This document shows, in pieces, positions 34,863 through 44,642 of a stretch of DNA of 64,000 nt; position 1 is the first letter of the stretch; every line of letters begins with the position of its first letter. Both the position numbers and the translations under genes were made by a program. Below the pieces are notes generated by a model. It had not been told where the DNA came from, searched no databases, and saw only the letters and a list, made by a program, of their open reading frames with translations. This DNA comes from an uncultured Lachnospiraceae bacterium. GTDB taxonomy: Bacteria; Bacillota; Clostridia; Lachnospirales; Lachnospiraceae. Location of the stretch: assembly GCA_910578845.1 (NCBI GenBank), contig CAJTSL010000002.1, positions 36,581 through 100,580 on the forward strand, read 5' to 3'.

Positions 34863-35914
34863 GGCGTCATGCCGTAATATTCCTTGAATAGCTTATAAAA
34901 GTAAGTCCGGTTGGAGAAAGAGAGCTTAGCCATTATAGAAACAATCGGCTCGTCCGTGGCGGAAAGATATTGTGCGGCTTTCTTCATGCAGAACTTCATA
35001 CCGTAATCGTGCAGGCACATACCGGTATATTTGTTCATGATACGGTTTAGGTAATCGCTGCTGTAATTGAGCTTCCGGGAAAGCTCTGCACGTGAGATGC
35101 GTCCGTCGTTTTCTTCTAGAAGATGTTCTACCCGGGAAAATAGAAGATAGTCGCTGCTATTATCTAATTCGGTACAGGTGCAGTGATAATTCTTCGGATC
35201 ACAGATATATTGCAAGATGGTGCATAAAAGGCCGTTGACCATATAGGTCGAACCGAATTTGGGGAACATCAGGGCGCTGATCAAACTATCCGTAAGCTGG
35301 TGGAGCGTCTCTTGCGGTCTTGTGTTATGCAAAGTGGGAATGAAATCCAGATAAGCTTTTCTGCCAGGATTGCTTATATCATCGTTGATAAAATGATAGA
35401 AGCAAGTCTCCTGGATCTTATTCTCTTCCGCGAAATAAGCAGAATGATTGACGTGGAGGAGATTCATCAAAAATTCTATTGAAAATCCCAGAAACAATAC
35501 TTTTGTCGCCTGATTAAAGGATTCCTTATGAAGAAGGCTGCGGTTGATAAGACATGAATAGCCTTCCGCATATGGATACTCTTTTCCCTCGATCTGTTGG
35601 GAAAGGGAGCCTTCTAGGACGATCAGGAATTCATAGAAATCATGAAAATGCGGCGCCTTGTTCTGAAAAAGGTAATTATGCAGTTCCGTGGATTCCTGAT
35701 AAAATGAAGGGCCGCTCTCAGATAAGGATAGGATATTGAGATATCCCTCTGATTGGGAGCCGCTGTAATATTCATAAGTGATCTGAAAGGGCGCGTTTAG
35801 CTTATAGAGATAGCTGATATCGCTCGTAGCATTTAGGATATCGAACGGCATATTTTTATTTTCTTCATAAGAGAACGGAGACTCTTTCCTGCGTGGTGGT
35901 TCTTTTCTGTTCAT
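34835..35914 (-). CDS. AraC-family transcriptional regulator
   Basis: 359 residues: an N-terminal cupin-like ligand-binding part (HFHDFYEFLIVLEGSL near 96-111) and a C-terminal pair of helix-turn-helix motifs (SRAELSRKLNYSSDYLNRIM near 274-293 and KLSFSNRTYFYKLFKEYYGMTPKEYRR near 330-356). It is divergent from a sugar ABC transporter and GH53 gene, so it probably controls that locus in response to a galactan-derived sugar. GAGGTG ribosome site. Confidence 0.9.
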   Translation of the reverse strand: MNRKEPPRRKESPFSYEENKNMPFDILNATSDISYLYKLNAPFQITYEYYSGSQSEGYLNILSLSESGPSFYQESTELHNYLFQNKAPHFHDFYEFLIVLEGSLSQQIEGKEYPYAEGYSCLINRSLLHKESFNQATKVLFLGFSIEFLMNLLHVNHSAYFAEENKIQETCFYHFINDDISNPGRKAYLDFIPTLHNTRPQETLHQLTDSLISALMFPKFGSTYMVNGLLCTILQYICDPKNYHCTCTELDNSSDYLLFSRVEHLLEENDGRISRAELSRKLNYSSDYLNRIMNKYTGMCLHDYGMKFCMKKAAQYLSATDEPIVSIMAKLSFSNRTYFYKLFKEYYGMTPKEYRRKFQ

Positions 35915-36101
35915 TTTGGCACCTCATAAATGATTCCCATATTTGATACAAAATCCAGATAGGTTATCTGATTAGGTCATTGTTGTGAAAGTAAAAAATC
36001 AATAAAATAATACTAAAAAGAATATAAAAATTTATAAATATTATACAAGAACATAACAAAAAATAAAAGAGAAAAAACCATGTGAGGGAAAGGGGTACGA
36101 A

Positions 36102-37046
36102 ATGGACAAAAAAACGGGAACAAAAAAGTATAAGGCGCCTTTTATGAAAACCGTCAAAAAGCATTGGATGTTGTTGCTGATGTTGGCGCCGGCAGTGATT
36201 TATGTAATTTTATTTAGTTACATACCGATGACAGGTATTGTACTGGCATTTAAGAAGTATCAATATGCGGGAGGCATCTATGGCTCCCCCTGGAATGGGC
36301 TTAGTAATTTTAACGCCTTGCTGATCTCGGGGAAGCTTGGACAGGTAACGCGCAATACGCTCCTGTATAATATCGCATTTATCGGGTTGGGCGTTGTCTG
36401 TGAAATGGGAAGCGCGATTTTGTTGAATGAACTCATGAATAAATATTTTAAGAAAACCGCTCAGTCTTTTATGTTCCTGCCGTATTTCATAAGCTGGGTC
36501 GTTGCGGGCGCGATCATGTATAACATCTTCAATTATGAAAGAGGGGTATTCAATCATATTTTATCATGGATGGGATTGAACCCGTTCGATTTATATAATA
36601 CGCCGGGCGCATGGCCGCCCATCCTGATCTTCCTAAAATTATGGAAGGGGACAGGGTACGGATCAGTCGTGTACCTTGCCGCTATTACAGGATTGGATCA
36701 GGAAATGTTTGAAGCAGCTTCCATCGATGGCGCGAATGCCTGGCAGCGCATCCGTTATTTGACGATTCCTTCCTTGAAGCCGACGATGATGATCTTGGTG
36801 TTACTAGCCATTGGCAATATTTTCCGCGGGGACTTCGGATTATTCTATCAGACGGTCAAGAGCAGCGCGCTCTTACAGCCGATGACAGATATTATCGACA
36901 CCTACGTATTCCGTTTGCTGATAGATACGGGAGATATTGGGGTATCTGCGGCAGCAGGCCTTTACCAGTCGGTTTTGTGCCTGATCACGATTACGCTTTG
37001 TAACAAATTGGTGAAAAAAGTCAACCCGGATTACGCATTATATTAA
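36102..37046 (+). CDS. Sugar ABC transporter permease (LplB/YteP type)
   Basis: Membrane permease of 314 residues with about six helices; N-terminus WMLLLMLAPAVIYVILFSYIPM is typical of the LplB/YteP subfamily, and EAASIDGANAWQRIRYLTIPSLKP near 205-228 is the EAA loop that docks on the ATPase. The next two genes encode the second permease and the binding protein. No ATPase gene is nearby; this class usually shares an MsmX-like ATPase encoded elsewhere. The AT-rich 187-base gap upstream must hold two divergent promoters, but I could not pick one with confidence. Confidence 0.93.
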   Translation: MDKKTGTKKYKAPFMKTVKKHWMLLLMLAPAVIYVILFSYIPMTGIVLAFKKYQYAGGIYGSPWNGLSNFNALLISGKLGQVTRNTLLYNIAFIGLGVVCEMGSAILLNELMNKYFKKTAQSFMFLPYFISWVVAGAIMYNIFNYERGVFNHILSWMGLNPFDLYNTPGAWPPILIFLKLWKGTGYGSVVYLAAITGLDQEMFEAASIDGANAWQRIRYLTIPSLKPTMMILVLLAIGNIFRGDFGLFYQTVKSSALLQPMTDIIDTYVFRLLIDTGDIGVSAAAGLYQSVLCLITITLCNKLVKKVNPDYALY

Positions 37047-37059
37047 GGAGGTGGGTATC

Positions 37060-37968
37060 GTGTCAAAAGCTATGATAAAACAGAAACGTCATATGAGCAA
37101 GGACGTGCTTTCGGTCAATATCGTAGGATATATTGTCATCGGCCTTTTTGCCCTGCTTTGTCTCATGCCATTTTATTTGATCATTGTCGCTTCTTTCACC
37201 GATGAAGCTTCTCTGATCAGGAACGGATACCCGTTAGTGCCGACGGATTTTAGCATACAGAGTTATCTCTTATGCTTAAAGAACCCGGTGGCAATTTTAA
37301 AAGCATACGCTACGACGATAGGGATTACGGTCGTGGGAACTTTCCTTTCGGTATTGCTATCCACGATGACTGGCTATGTGCTTTCCCGCCAGGATTTTCC
37401 TTGGAGGAACCATTTTTCCTTCTTCTTCTTCTTCACGACATTGTTTAACGGCGGGCTAGTGCCCTGGTACATGCTCTGCGTACGGTATCTGCATTTTAAG
37501 AATTCGTATATTGCGATTATCCTGCCGCTTATGTTTTCCGTATGGAATATGATCATAGCGAAGTCTTTCATGATGGGGATACCAAGCGCTTTGACAGAAT
37601 CCGCCAAGATTGACGGGGCAAGCGACATTGTGATCTATGTGAAACTGATACTGCCTCTGAGCAAACCGCTCATTGCCACGCTTAGCCTCTTTGCGGCGCT
37701 AGCTTATTGGAATGATTGGTATAACTGCCAGTTGTTCATTACAGATGAGAACCGTTTCATGCTGCAATATTATCTGCAAAGAGTATTGGGCAGCGCAGAA
37801 GCGATGCGGATTGTGGCGGAGAAATCTGGCATGGCGCTCCCAACGGTGCCGCTAGAGAGCATGAAGATGGCGATGACAGTCATTGCGACAGGCCCGATTG
37901 TATTGCTCTATCCATTCGTACAACGCTACTTTGTCAAAGGGCTTACGATTGGCGCTGTCAAAGGCTAG
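37060..37968 (+). CDS. Sugar ABC transporter permease (LplC/YtcP type)
   Basis: 302 residues, about six hydrophobic segments, EAA loop ESAKIDGASDIVIYVKLILPLSKP near 184-207 and the C-terminal FVQRYFVKGLTIGAVKG typical of this subfamily. GTG at 37060 is chosen because AAGGAGGTG (37045-37053) lies 6 bases upstream; an in-frame GTG at 37051 is part of that ribosome site. Confidence 0.93.
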   Translation: MSKAMIKQKRHMSKDVLSVNIVGYIVIGLFALLCLMPFYLIIVASFTDEASLIRNGYPLVPTDFSIQSYLLCLKNPVAILKAYATTIGITVVGTFLSVLLSTMTGYVLSRQDFPWRNHFSFFFFFTTLFNGGLVPWYMLCVRYLHFKNSYIAIILPLMFSVWNMIIAKSFMMGIPSALTESAKIDGASDIVIYVKLILPLSKPLIATLSLFAALAYWNDWYNCQLFITDENRFMLQYYLQRVLGSAEAMRIVAEKSGMALPTVPLESMKMAMTVIATGPIVLLYPFVQRYFVKGLTIGAVKG

Positions 37969-38083
37969 GGGGGAGAATCGCATGGACATTCCACGGAATG
38001 CCGGAATGCCTGTTTCATAATAAACCATATCAATATTTAAATTACTATATTTATACATAATTATACAAAAAAGGAGAAAACAG

Positions 38084-39763
38084 ATGAAAAAGAAAAAAAT
38101 CTTATCAGTTACTTTGGCAATGTGCCTTACATTGTCTACATTGGCAGGATGCGGTTCCGAGGGAGGGGGGGGCAATAAGGCGTCCACTGATACGCAAGGA
38201 AGCGCCGATGCCGGTTCGCCAAGCAGTAGTGCCGATGCTACGGGCAATGCAGATACGAACGCTACGCCTTCGGTATCCCTGGATGCTCTGCCCGCAGCAG
38301 TAGGAGAAGGGACGATTACTGCTTCCCCTGACTTCTATGCGGCAGCGGATTTAAGCAAACCGTATACGGTCAATATGTACCTGATTGGCGATACGCCAAA
38401 TGATTGGGAGAAAGTCCTTGGCTTAGTCAACGAATATCTTGAACCATATAATACGGATCTTGCCGTTACATTCATGAGCTGGAGCGATTACCAGACAATG
38501 TATTCCCTCGTTTTAGCGGGCGGCGAGCAGGTAGACTTAATTTTCACGGCGCCTTGGTGCTATATGTATACCGAAGCTTCCAAAGGTTCTTTCTATGAAC
38601 TGACAGATGACTTTATTGCGAATTATATGCCTTTAGCAAATAAATATCAGGATAAGGAGAGCTGGAGCGAGACAACGCTTTCCGGCAAGACGATCGCCGT
38701 GCCTTCTAACGTAGCGCAGGCTATGGGCAAAATCGTGGCAGTGCGCCAGGATCTGGCGGATAAACACGGGATTAGCGAATTGAAGAGCTGGGATGATTAT
38801 AAGAACTTCATGCTGACGATGGCGGAGAAAGAAACGCCGGAAAGCGGTATCTATGCATTGGCTTCTTCTGTGGATAACAACGAGCTTTGGGACGTTTACC
38901 GTCAGCAATATGACACGTTCCTTGCGCTGGATAGTGACTACTTTGATATGATTTACCAGTGGGACGGCGACCTTCCGACAACCGATGAGATTACTATGTC
39001 CTATGAAACCGAGTATTTCCGTGAATACGCCAAAGAGATGAAGGAAATGGCGGATGCGGGATGCTGGAGCCGTAGCGCCTTGACGAATACCGTTACAGAT
39101 GACGATGCGTTTGGCGCGCTTCAGGGAGCTTCTATTGCATGGAACGGCTCCGTTATTACCTATGTCAGACAGGCTGAGCAGAGCGAAGGCGTTTCCTGCG
39201 CGCTATATGACCTGACAACGGATCACTTTGTAGGCTGTGAAGCATTCTCCAATAACGATATGGCAATCGCGGCAGGATCGAAGAATCCGGAGCGTGCGGC
39301 AATGCTCCTTGACTTGATCAAGTTTGATACGTATCTGAATAGGCTGCTCACTCTTGGCGTAGAAGGCGAACATTACAGTATTGATGCCGACGGTTATTAT
39401 ACACAGCTTGAAAAATCTCCTGATTTCTCACCATTTGCAATTTCCGCGTCCTGGGCAATTAAGAACGGCGATTTGAACGAAGCAGGTGCAGACCCGCGTA
39501 TGAAAGCCATTTCTGATGAATGGGCCAAGAGAGTGGAGAATAATCCGACGATTACGTTTGTATTCGACACGGCGCCAGTCGATTCGTATGTTGCAGCAGT
39601 CAAGGTCGTATTGGACGATTACGTCCCGATGCTGGAACTTGGCCTGGTAGAGGATGTGGATGCGACATTAGATGAAATGATCCAGAAATGTTATGAATCC
39701 GGTTTGCAGAATGTGAAAGATGAATTTAATTCCCAATATGAGGCCTGGAAGGCGACACGTTAA
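38084..39763 (+). CDS. Sugar ABC transporter binding lipoprotein (LplA type)
   Basis: 559-residue extracellular binding protein. Signal peptide with lipobox STLAGC (Cys near 23) and a low-complexity Ser/Ala/Asp/Gly linker to about residue 62. The N-terminal lobe contains YLIGDTPNDWEKV, and the C-terminal region (about 480-559) matches the DUF3502-like end of LplA-type proteins. With the two preceding permeases it forms an importer for oligosaccharides; the neighbouring GH53 gene points to beta-1,4-galacto-oligosaccharides. Confidence 0.92.
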   Translation: MKKKKILSVTLAMCLTLSTLAGCGSEGGGGNKASTDTQGSADAGSPSSSADATGNADTNATPSVSLDALPAAVGEGTITASPDFYAAADLSKPYTVNMYLIGDTPNDWEKVLGLVNEYLEPYNTDLAVTFMSWSDYQTMYSLVLAGGEQVDLIFTAPWCYMYTEASKGSFYELTDDFIANYMPLANKYQDKESWSETTLSGKTIAVPSNVAQAMGKIVAVRQDLADKHGISELKSWDDYKNFMLTMAEKETPESGIYALASSVDNNELWDVYRQQYDTFLALDSDYFDMIYQWDGDLPTTDEITMSYETEYFREYAKEMKEMADAGCWSRSALTNTVTDDDAFGALQGASIAWNGSVITYVRQAEQSEGVSCALYDLTTDHFVGCEAFSNNDMAIAAGSKNPERAAMLLDLIKFDTYLNRLLTLGVEGEHYSIDADGYYTQLEKSPDFSPFAISASWAIKNGDLNEAGADPRMKAISDEWAKRVENNPTITFVFDTAPVDSYVAAVKVVLDDYVPMLELGLVEDVDATLDEMIQKCYESGLQNVKDEFNSQYEAWKATR

Positions 39764-39780
39764 TTCTGATACAGGAAAGA

Positions 39781-39809
39781 AAAAGGCAGAGTTTCTTCTG
39801 CCTTTTTTT
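39781..39809 (+). terminator. Rho-independent terminator after the binding-protein gene
   Basis: AAAAGGCAGA (39781-39790) pairs with TCTGCCTTTT (39797-39806) around a 6-base loop, followed by further T to 39809. It separates the transporter from the GH53 gene, which may be expressed by partial read-through. Confidence 0.85.
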
Positions 39810-39856
39810 ACAATCGCCTATAAAAAAGACAAGAGGAAAAGGAGCGGAAGAAAGCT

Positions 39857-40888
39857 ATGAAGACAAATAAAGCATATGGTGTTGATCTTGGATGGCTCAG
39901 CCAGTTAGAAGCAAGGGGGATCCATTGGGTAGACCAGGAGGAAAAAGAAGTTGATCCTTTTGGGGCAATGAAGGAAATGGGGGCAGATTCTGTGCGGCTT
40001 CGTATTTTCGTGAACCCGCCCAAAGAGTCTTATTGGACGAAGAAGGACGGGACGGTCTGTATGTTAGGGTTTTGTGACGCTGAAAGCGTATTGGCGGTAT
40101 CGAAGAGAGTAAAGGAAGCAGGGATGCGCCTGATGCTTGATTTTCATTACAGTGACCATTTTGCAGATCCGCAGTATCAGGATATTCCGCAAGAGTGGGA
40201 GAATGAGGATGTGGAAGGCCTGACGAAGAGAGTCTATCAGCATACAAAGGACGTGCTACAATTGTTTGTTGCAAATGATGTGATACCGGAATGGGTGCAG
40301 GTGGGAAACGAGATTAATCCTGGGCTTTTGTTGCCGGTAGGAAGCTGTAAAGACCATCCGGAGCAGATGATAGCCTTTTTGAACGCCGGATATGAAGCGG
40401 TCAAGGACGTTTGTCCGGGTTGCCAGGTGATCACGCACATTTCCTGCGTGAATTACCGAGAATACTGCGATCCTTTTTTGGAGACTTTCTTCCATTTCGG
40501 AGGAAAAACAGATATCCTGGGATTTTCCTATTATCCGTATTGGTATGAGAAGATGATCCCCGATAATGGGGAGAAGAATGCCGATTTATTCTATAATCCA
40601 TTGATCTATTATGCGCAAGTGTATCAGAAACCGGTCATGATTTGCGAAGTGGGCGGGCCGGAGACAGATGAAAAGGGTACATACCAGTTATTGCTTAATA
40701 CGATGGAGGCAGTCAGGCAAGTGCCAGATAATATGGGCCTTGGCGTGTTCTATTGGGAGCCGGAAGTAGGCGCGGAGCTGCTCCCTGATAAATATCCCCT
40801 TGGCGCGGCAATCGCAGTAGATGAGCATACGATACGCTTCACCGGGGCGCTGGCGGCATATAAGGATCACCAAAGCCGGTGTAGGTAA
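39857..40888 (+). CDS. GH53 endo-beta-1,4-galactanase, cytoplasmic
   Basis: Arabinogalactan endo-galactanase of family GH53, 343 residues. GVDLGWLSQLEARG near 8-21, DSVRLRIFVNPP near 44, LDFHYSDHFADP near 94-105, acid/base Glu in WVQVGNEINPG near 148-158 and nucleophile Glu in VMICEVGGPE near 257. There is no signal peptide (starts MKTNKAYGVD), unlike most secreted GH53 enzymes, so it should act on oligosaccharides after import by the adjacent ABC transporter. Plain GGAGCGGAAG ribosome site. Confidence 0.92.
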   Translation: MKTNKAYGVDLGWLSQLEARGIHWVDQEEKEVDPFGAMKEMGADSVRLRIFVNPPKESYWTKKDGTVCMLGFCDAESVLAVSKRVKEAGMRLMLDFHYSDHFADPQYQDIPQEWENEDVEGLTKRVYQHTKDVLQLFVANDVIPEWVQVGNEINPGLLLPVGSCKDHPEQMIAFLNAGYEAVKDVCPGCQVITHISCVNYREYCDPFLETFFHFGGKTDILGFSYYPYWYEKMIPDNGEKNADLFYNPLIYYAQVYQKPVMICEVGGPETDEKGTYQLLLNTMEAVRQVPDNMGLGVFYWEPEVGAELLPDKYPLGAAIAVDEHTIRFTGALAAYKDHQSRCR

Positions 40889-40908
40889 GCGCCAAAATAG
40901 AAATACGC

Positions 40909-40937
40909 TGTACAGGCAGGAGAAAAACGGGTACAAT
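40909..40937 (+). promoter_or_regulatory. Possible sigma-A promoter of hflX
   Basis: TGTACA (40909-40914), 17 bases, TACAAT (40932-40937). The leader to hflX would be about 80 bases. Confidence 0.4.
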
Positions 40938-41022
40938 AGATTGGAAAGTGATAGATTTTCAATCTCAGTTCTGTAGAGCCGCTTCTAGCGTCTTTGCAAT
41001 ATAGGCAGGTTGAGGAAAGGGC

Positions 41023-42348
41023 ATGGTATATGATATGGAAAGAGCGCTATTAGTAGGAGTGAACCTGAATAATGGGGAGGATTACAAGCTTTCCCTACAA
41101 GAATTAGAAGACCTGGCAGAAGCATGCGATATGGAGGTGATCGGCATAGTGGAGCAGAACCTGCCGGAAGTCCATAAAGCATTTTATATCGGCACGGGTA
41201 AGGTGGAAGAGGTGAAAGAAGAAGCGGAAGAGAGAGAAGCGGATGTGGTCATTTTTGACAATTCACTTTCGCCCATCCAGATACGGAATCTACAGGACAA
41301 GATTGAGAAGCCAATTCTTGACAGAAGCACATTGATCTTGGATATTTTCGCGAGGCGCGCCCATTCAAGAGAAGCGAAGTTACAGGTAGAGGTAGCGCGG
41401 CTGCAATATATGATGCCGCGGTTAGTTGGGCTTCATGCAGCGCTTAGCCGGCAGGGCGGCACGAGTGGTTCTATGAGCAGTAGGGGCGCCGGAGAGAAAA
41501 AGCTGGAATTAGACAAACGGGTATTGGAGCGTAGGCTGACGGAGTACCGCAGGGAATTAAAGGAAGTCAGTGAACAGCGAAGAGTCCAGCGCAAACAGCG
41601 CGCCGGCTCAGGCATGCCACGCGTTGCGCTCGTCGGTTATACAAACGTTGGGAAATCAACATTATTAAATGCCATGTTAGATTTATACGGCATGGATGAA
41701 ATCAACACGGAAGAGAAGAAAGTTATGGAGAAAGATATGTTGTTCGCAACGTTGGATACGACGGTGCGTAAAATAGCGCCGGAGAATCATCATGCCTTTT
41801 TGCTTTCGGATACGGTTGGCTTCATCCATAAGCTGCCGCATCATTTGGTCGAGGCGTTCCGTTCGACGCTTGAGGAAGCACGAGAAGCGGATATCATATT
41901 GCAAGTAGTAGACTACAGCGATAGTCATTTCAAAGAACAGATTGCCGTGACGGAAGCGACTTTAAAAGAGCTTGGCGCGGAAGGGATTCCCATGATCTAT
42001 GTCTATAATAAGGCGGATAAAGTCCCTGTAGATGATATCCCGGGTTTTTCTGTTGCGGGAGATGAGAATGCTATTAGCAAACTGCCGGTGGTAATGCAGG
42101 ATAGCATTTATCTATCGGCAAAAGAGAAGATTGGCATGGAAGAGCTGATCTGCCTGATAGAAGAGAAACTATCGGATGGTTATCAGGAGTGCACGATGTT
42201 AATCCCCTATGCAGATGGCAGAGCGGTTTCTTATCTAAACGAGAATGCCGTTGTCTATGATACGGCGTATGAAGCGGAAGGCGTTTGCATGAAGCTAAAC
42301 TGCAAAATAAAAGATTATCAGTATTATGAAAAGTATGTCGTTCAATAA
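41023..42348 (+). CDS. hflX: GTPase HflX
   Basis: Ribosome-associated GTPase that splits stalled or hibernating 70S ribosomes under stress. 441 residues: N-terminal HflX domain (YIGTGKVEEVKEE near 56-68), glycine-rich linker SRQGGTSGSMSSRGAGEKKLE near 144-164 interrupted by the usual coiled coil, then G1 GYTNVGKST near 205-213, G3 DTVGF near 264 and G4 NKAD near 327. Length is normal. Gene stands alone. Confidence 0.96.
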   Translation: MVYDMERALLVGVNLNNGEDYKLSLQELEDLAEACDMEVIGIVEQNLPEVHKAFYIGTGKVEEVKEEAEEREADVVIFDNSLSPIQIRNLQDKIEKPILDRSTLILDIFARRAHSREAKLQVEVARLQYMMPRLVGLHAALSRQGGTSGSMSSRGAGEKKLELDKRVLERRLTEYRRELKEVSEQRRVQRKQRAGSGMPRVALVGYTNVGKSTLLNAMLDLYGMDEINTEEKKVMEKDMLFATLDTTVRKIAPENHHAFLLSDTVGFIHKLPHHLVEAFRSTLEEAREADIILQVVDYSDSHFKEQIAVTEATLKELGAEGIPMIYVYNKADKVPVDDIPGFSVAGDENAISKLPVVMQDSIYLSAKEKIGMEELICLIEEKLSDGYQECTMLIPYADGRAVSYLNENAVVYDTAYEAEGVCMKLNCKIKDYQYYEKYVVQ

Positions 42349-42744
42349 AAAGAATTAAAATTGCTTATTTATTATTATAATTAGATAATATAGTATATTT
42401 ATAACATTATTTAGTTTTTAAAGAAGGTAAAATAAACGGAGAGGCGATAAATTTAGAAAAATCATACAAAAACATCAATTAAAACAGTCGGATAATTGAC
42501 TAATATTGCTATATATGATACAATGGATTGCAATCAGAAAAGGCAGAAGATTACCAATCGTATATATTATTATAGTATTTTGAAAATATTTTAAAGTATG
42601 TATAATAAGACATTTTATGTGTTACCTAATTCTGTTATGTAGTCGTAGAATGTGTGATGTGAGGACGATTTTCGGTTTTTATTCTGGAGATTTGCCACAG
42701 CTAATTACAGTAAATTCTATGGCAAAGCATAAGGAGGAGAGGTA
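42349..42744 (+). promoter_or_regulatory. Long AT-rich leader and sigma-A promoter of the chemotaxis receptor
   Basis: The 396-base gap contains a strong promoter: TTGACT (42496-42501), 17 bases, TACAAT (42519-42524) with extended -10 TG. Transcripts would carry a leader of about 214 bases. Within it TTTGCCA (42691-42697) pairs with TGGCAAA (42720-42726), just before the AAGGAGGAGAGG ribosome site. I see no known riboswitch pattern; in particular the c-di-GMP type I signature is absent. The part before 42496 is AT-rich with no supported feature. Confidence 0.6.
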
Positions 42745-44451
42745 ATGGGTAAACAATTAAACAAATATCGGATTAAGAAGCGATTGGAGCGCGGCTTTAC
42801 AATTGCATCAGGTATTCCTGCACTGGCAGCAGTGGCAACGCTGATCACGATGATCATAGTGTCGAACATCTATGCGTCTGCATTGCGTGATTATGGTTTT
42901 GCGCAGGGTGATGTAGGCAAGACGATGACTTTTTTTGCAGAGTCGCGTTCGGCGTTGCGAGGCTGTATTTCTTATGATGATTTAGATGCTATGGAGAGTT
43001 TGAAAACAGTCCATGACGAGAATGTGGCGAAGTTCAAGGAGAGCTTTGCTAGTTTGGAAAAAGCAATGGTCACCGAAGAGAACCAGGCGATTTATAAAGA
43101 GATTTCCGATAAGCTGACAGGATATTGGGCGCTGGATAATGAGATTCTGACGTTAGGCATGACGCTGGATGCAGAGCTTTCCGCAGAGGCACAGCATATT
43201 GCAATGAATGAGCTGATGCCGGTATACGATGATATATATGCGCTGTTGACGGAAATCATGGATGTCAAAGTTGACCGTGGAAATGAGACTTCGGCGACGA
43301 TGACTGTGCTATCTATCATTTTGATCGTCATTATTATCGTTGTCATTCTGTTATCTATGTTTTCTGCGATCCGTCTTGGAAGGGGCATTGCGGAAAATAT
43401 TTCAAAGCCGTTGAACCAGTTAGGAGAACGGTTACAAAGCTTTGCAGAAGGTGATTTGTTTAGTCCATTCCCGACTGTAGAGACAGAGGATGAGGTTGCC
43501 GATATGATAGCGTCAGCGACGGATATGGCGCAGGAATTGGATTTCATCATATCTGATATGCAGCACATATTAGGGGAGATGGCGGCTGCCGATTATACGG
43601 TAAGATCGAAAGATGGGTCGAGATATACAGGCGATTTTAAACATTTGTTTGATGCTTCTAAGAAGCTAAGGGATTCTATGGTTGAGACGATGCGGTTCAT
43701 TGAACAGTCTTCTGTCCAGGTTACGGCGGGATCCGGCAATCTGGCTGAGACATCCTTAAGCCTTGCAGAAGGCGCAACGGAGCAGGCGAGCGCAGTCGAA
43801 GAATTACAGGCGACGATCACGACGATTACGGAAGCGTCCGAAAAGGCTGCGGAGAATGCAGAAGAAGCTTATAACCAGTCCCAGGAATATGCGGATGTTG
43901 CGAATAACAGCAGTGCAGATATCAAGGCAATGGTAGATGCTATGGATCGGATCAATGAGGCATCTATGAAGATTGGCAATATTATATCAGAGATTGAAAG
44001 CATTGCATCGCAGACAAACTTGCTTTCCTTAAATGCTTCTATTGAAGCTGCAAGAGCAGGGGAAGCAGGACGTGGATTCTCCGTTGTCGCAGATCAGATC
44101 AGGCAGCTTGCAGAGCAGAGCAGCCAGTCAGCGGTAGACACCAGGACGTTGATCGAAGGCGCTAGGCAAGAGGTTGAAAATGGCAGTAAAGTAGCTGACC
44201 GTGCGGTATCATCTATTGAAATCGTGGTAGATGGCATCAAGAAGGTCGCAGCTTCGTCTAAGGAATTGAGCGTGATTTCGAAAAACCAGGCATTGACGAT
44301 GAAGGAAGCCGAAGAAGGGATCAACCAGATTTCGGATGTCATTCAGACAAATGCAGCAGTGGCGCAGGAATCTTCAGCAACGAGCGAAGAGCTTTCGGCA
44401 CAGGCAGCTTCACTGGATGCGTTGATCGCGAAATTTACATTACCGTCATAA
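42745..44451 (+). CDS. Methyl-accepting chemotaxis protein
   Basis: 568 residues: transmembrane helix 1 (about 20-42), a helical extracellular domain (about 43-185) of the four-helix-bundle kind, transmembrane helix 2 (about 188-210), HAMP, then a coiled-coil signalling domain with the hairpin tip IASQTNLLSLNASIEAARAG near 418-437. No C-terminal CheR/CheB docking pentapeptide is present. Ligand unknown. It suggests the organism has chemotaxis or a related signalling array, although no flagellar gene is in this window. Confidence 0.95.
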   Translation: MGKQLNKYRIKKRLERGFTIASGIPALAAVATLITMIIVSNIYASALRDYGFAQGDVGKTMTFFAESRSALRGCISYDDLDAMESLKTVHDENVAKFKESFASLEKAMVTEENQAIYKEISDKLTGYWALDNEILTLGMTLDAELSAEAQHIAMNELMPVYDDIYALLTEIMDVKVDRGNETSATMTVLSIILIVIIIVVILLSMFSAIRLGRGIAENISKPLNQLGERLQSFAEGDLFSPFPTVETEDEVADMIASATDMAQELDFIISDMQHILGEMAAADYTVRSKDGSRYTGDFKHLFDASKKLRDSMVETMRFIEQSSVQVTAGSGNLAETSLSLAEGATEQASAVEELQATITTITEASEKAAENAEEAYNQSQEYADVANNSSADIKAMVDAMDRINEASMKIGNIISEIESIASQTNLLSLNASIEAARAGEAGRGFSVVADQIRQLAEQSSQSAVDTRTLIEGARQEVENGSKVADRAVSSIEIVVDGIKKVAASSKELSVISKNQALTMKEAEEGINQISDVIQTNAAVAQESSATSEELSAQAASLDALIAKFTLPS

Positions 44452-44508
44452 AAGTGAGAGTTGATCTTACGATAATAGGAAAATGGTTACATAGAAGAGT
44501 GTGTCATA

Positions 44509-44543
44509 AACCTCCGGGGCAAGGAACGTCCCGGAGGTTTTTT
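44509..44543 (+). terminator. Rho-independent terminator after the chemotaxis gene
   Basis: AACCTCCGGG (44509-44518) pairs perfectly with CCCGGAGGTT (44530-44539), then a T run to 44543. Confidence 0.92.
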
Positions 44544-44556
44544 CGCAGAAATCCCA

Positions 44557-44585
44557 TTGCGCATAGTCCCTTTATCCTATATAAT
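44557..44585 (+). promoter_or_regulatory. Sigma-A promoter of the aconitase-family gene
   Basis: TTGCGC (44557-44562), 17 bases, TATAAT (44580-44585), 57 bases before the ATG. Confidence 0.5.
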
Positions 44586-44642
44586 TAGAAACAAGCATTC
44601 TTTCGATGCTTTTAGCGAGAATTTTCGTAGGAGGAATTGTAT

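Noticed and set aside
42525..42744. c-di-GMP riboswitch or sigma-28 promoter before the chemotaxis receptor
   Set aside because: The type I c-di-GMP signature is absent; TAAA and CGATAA boxes occur but at wrong spacing for sigma-28, while a strong sigma-A promoter is present.
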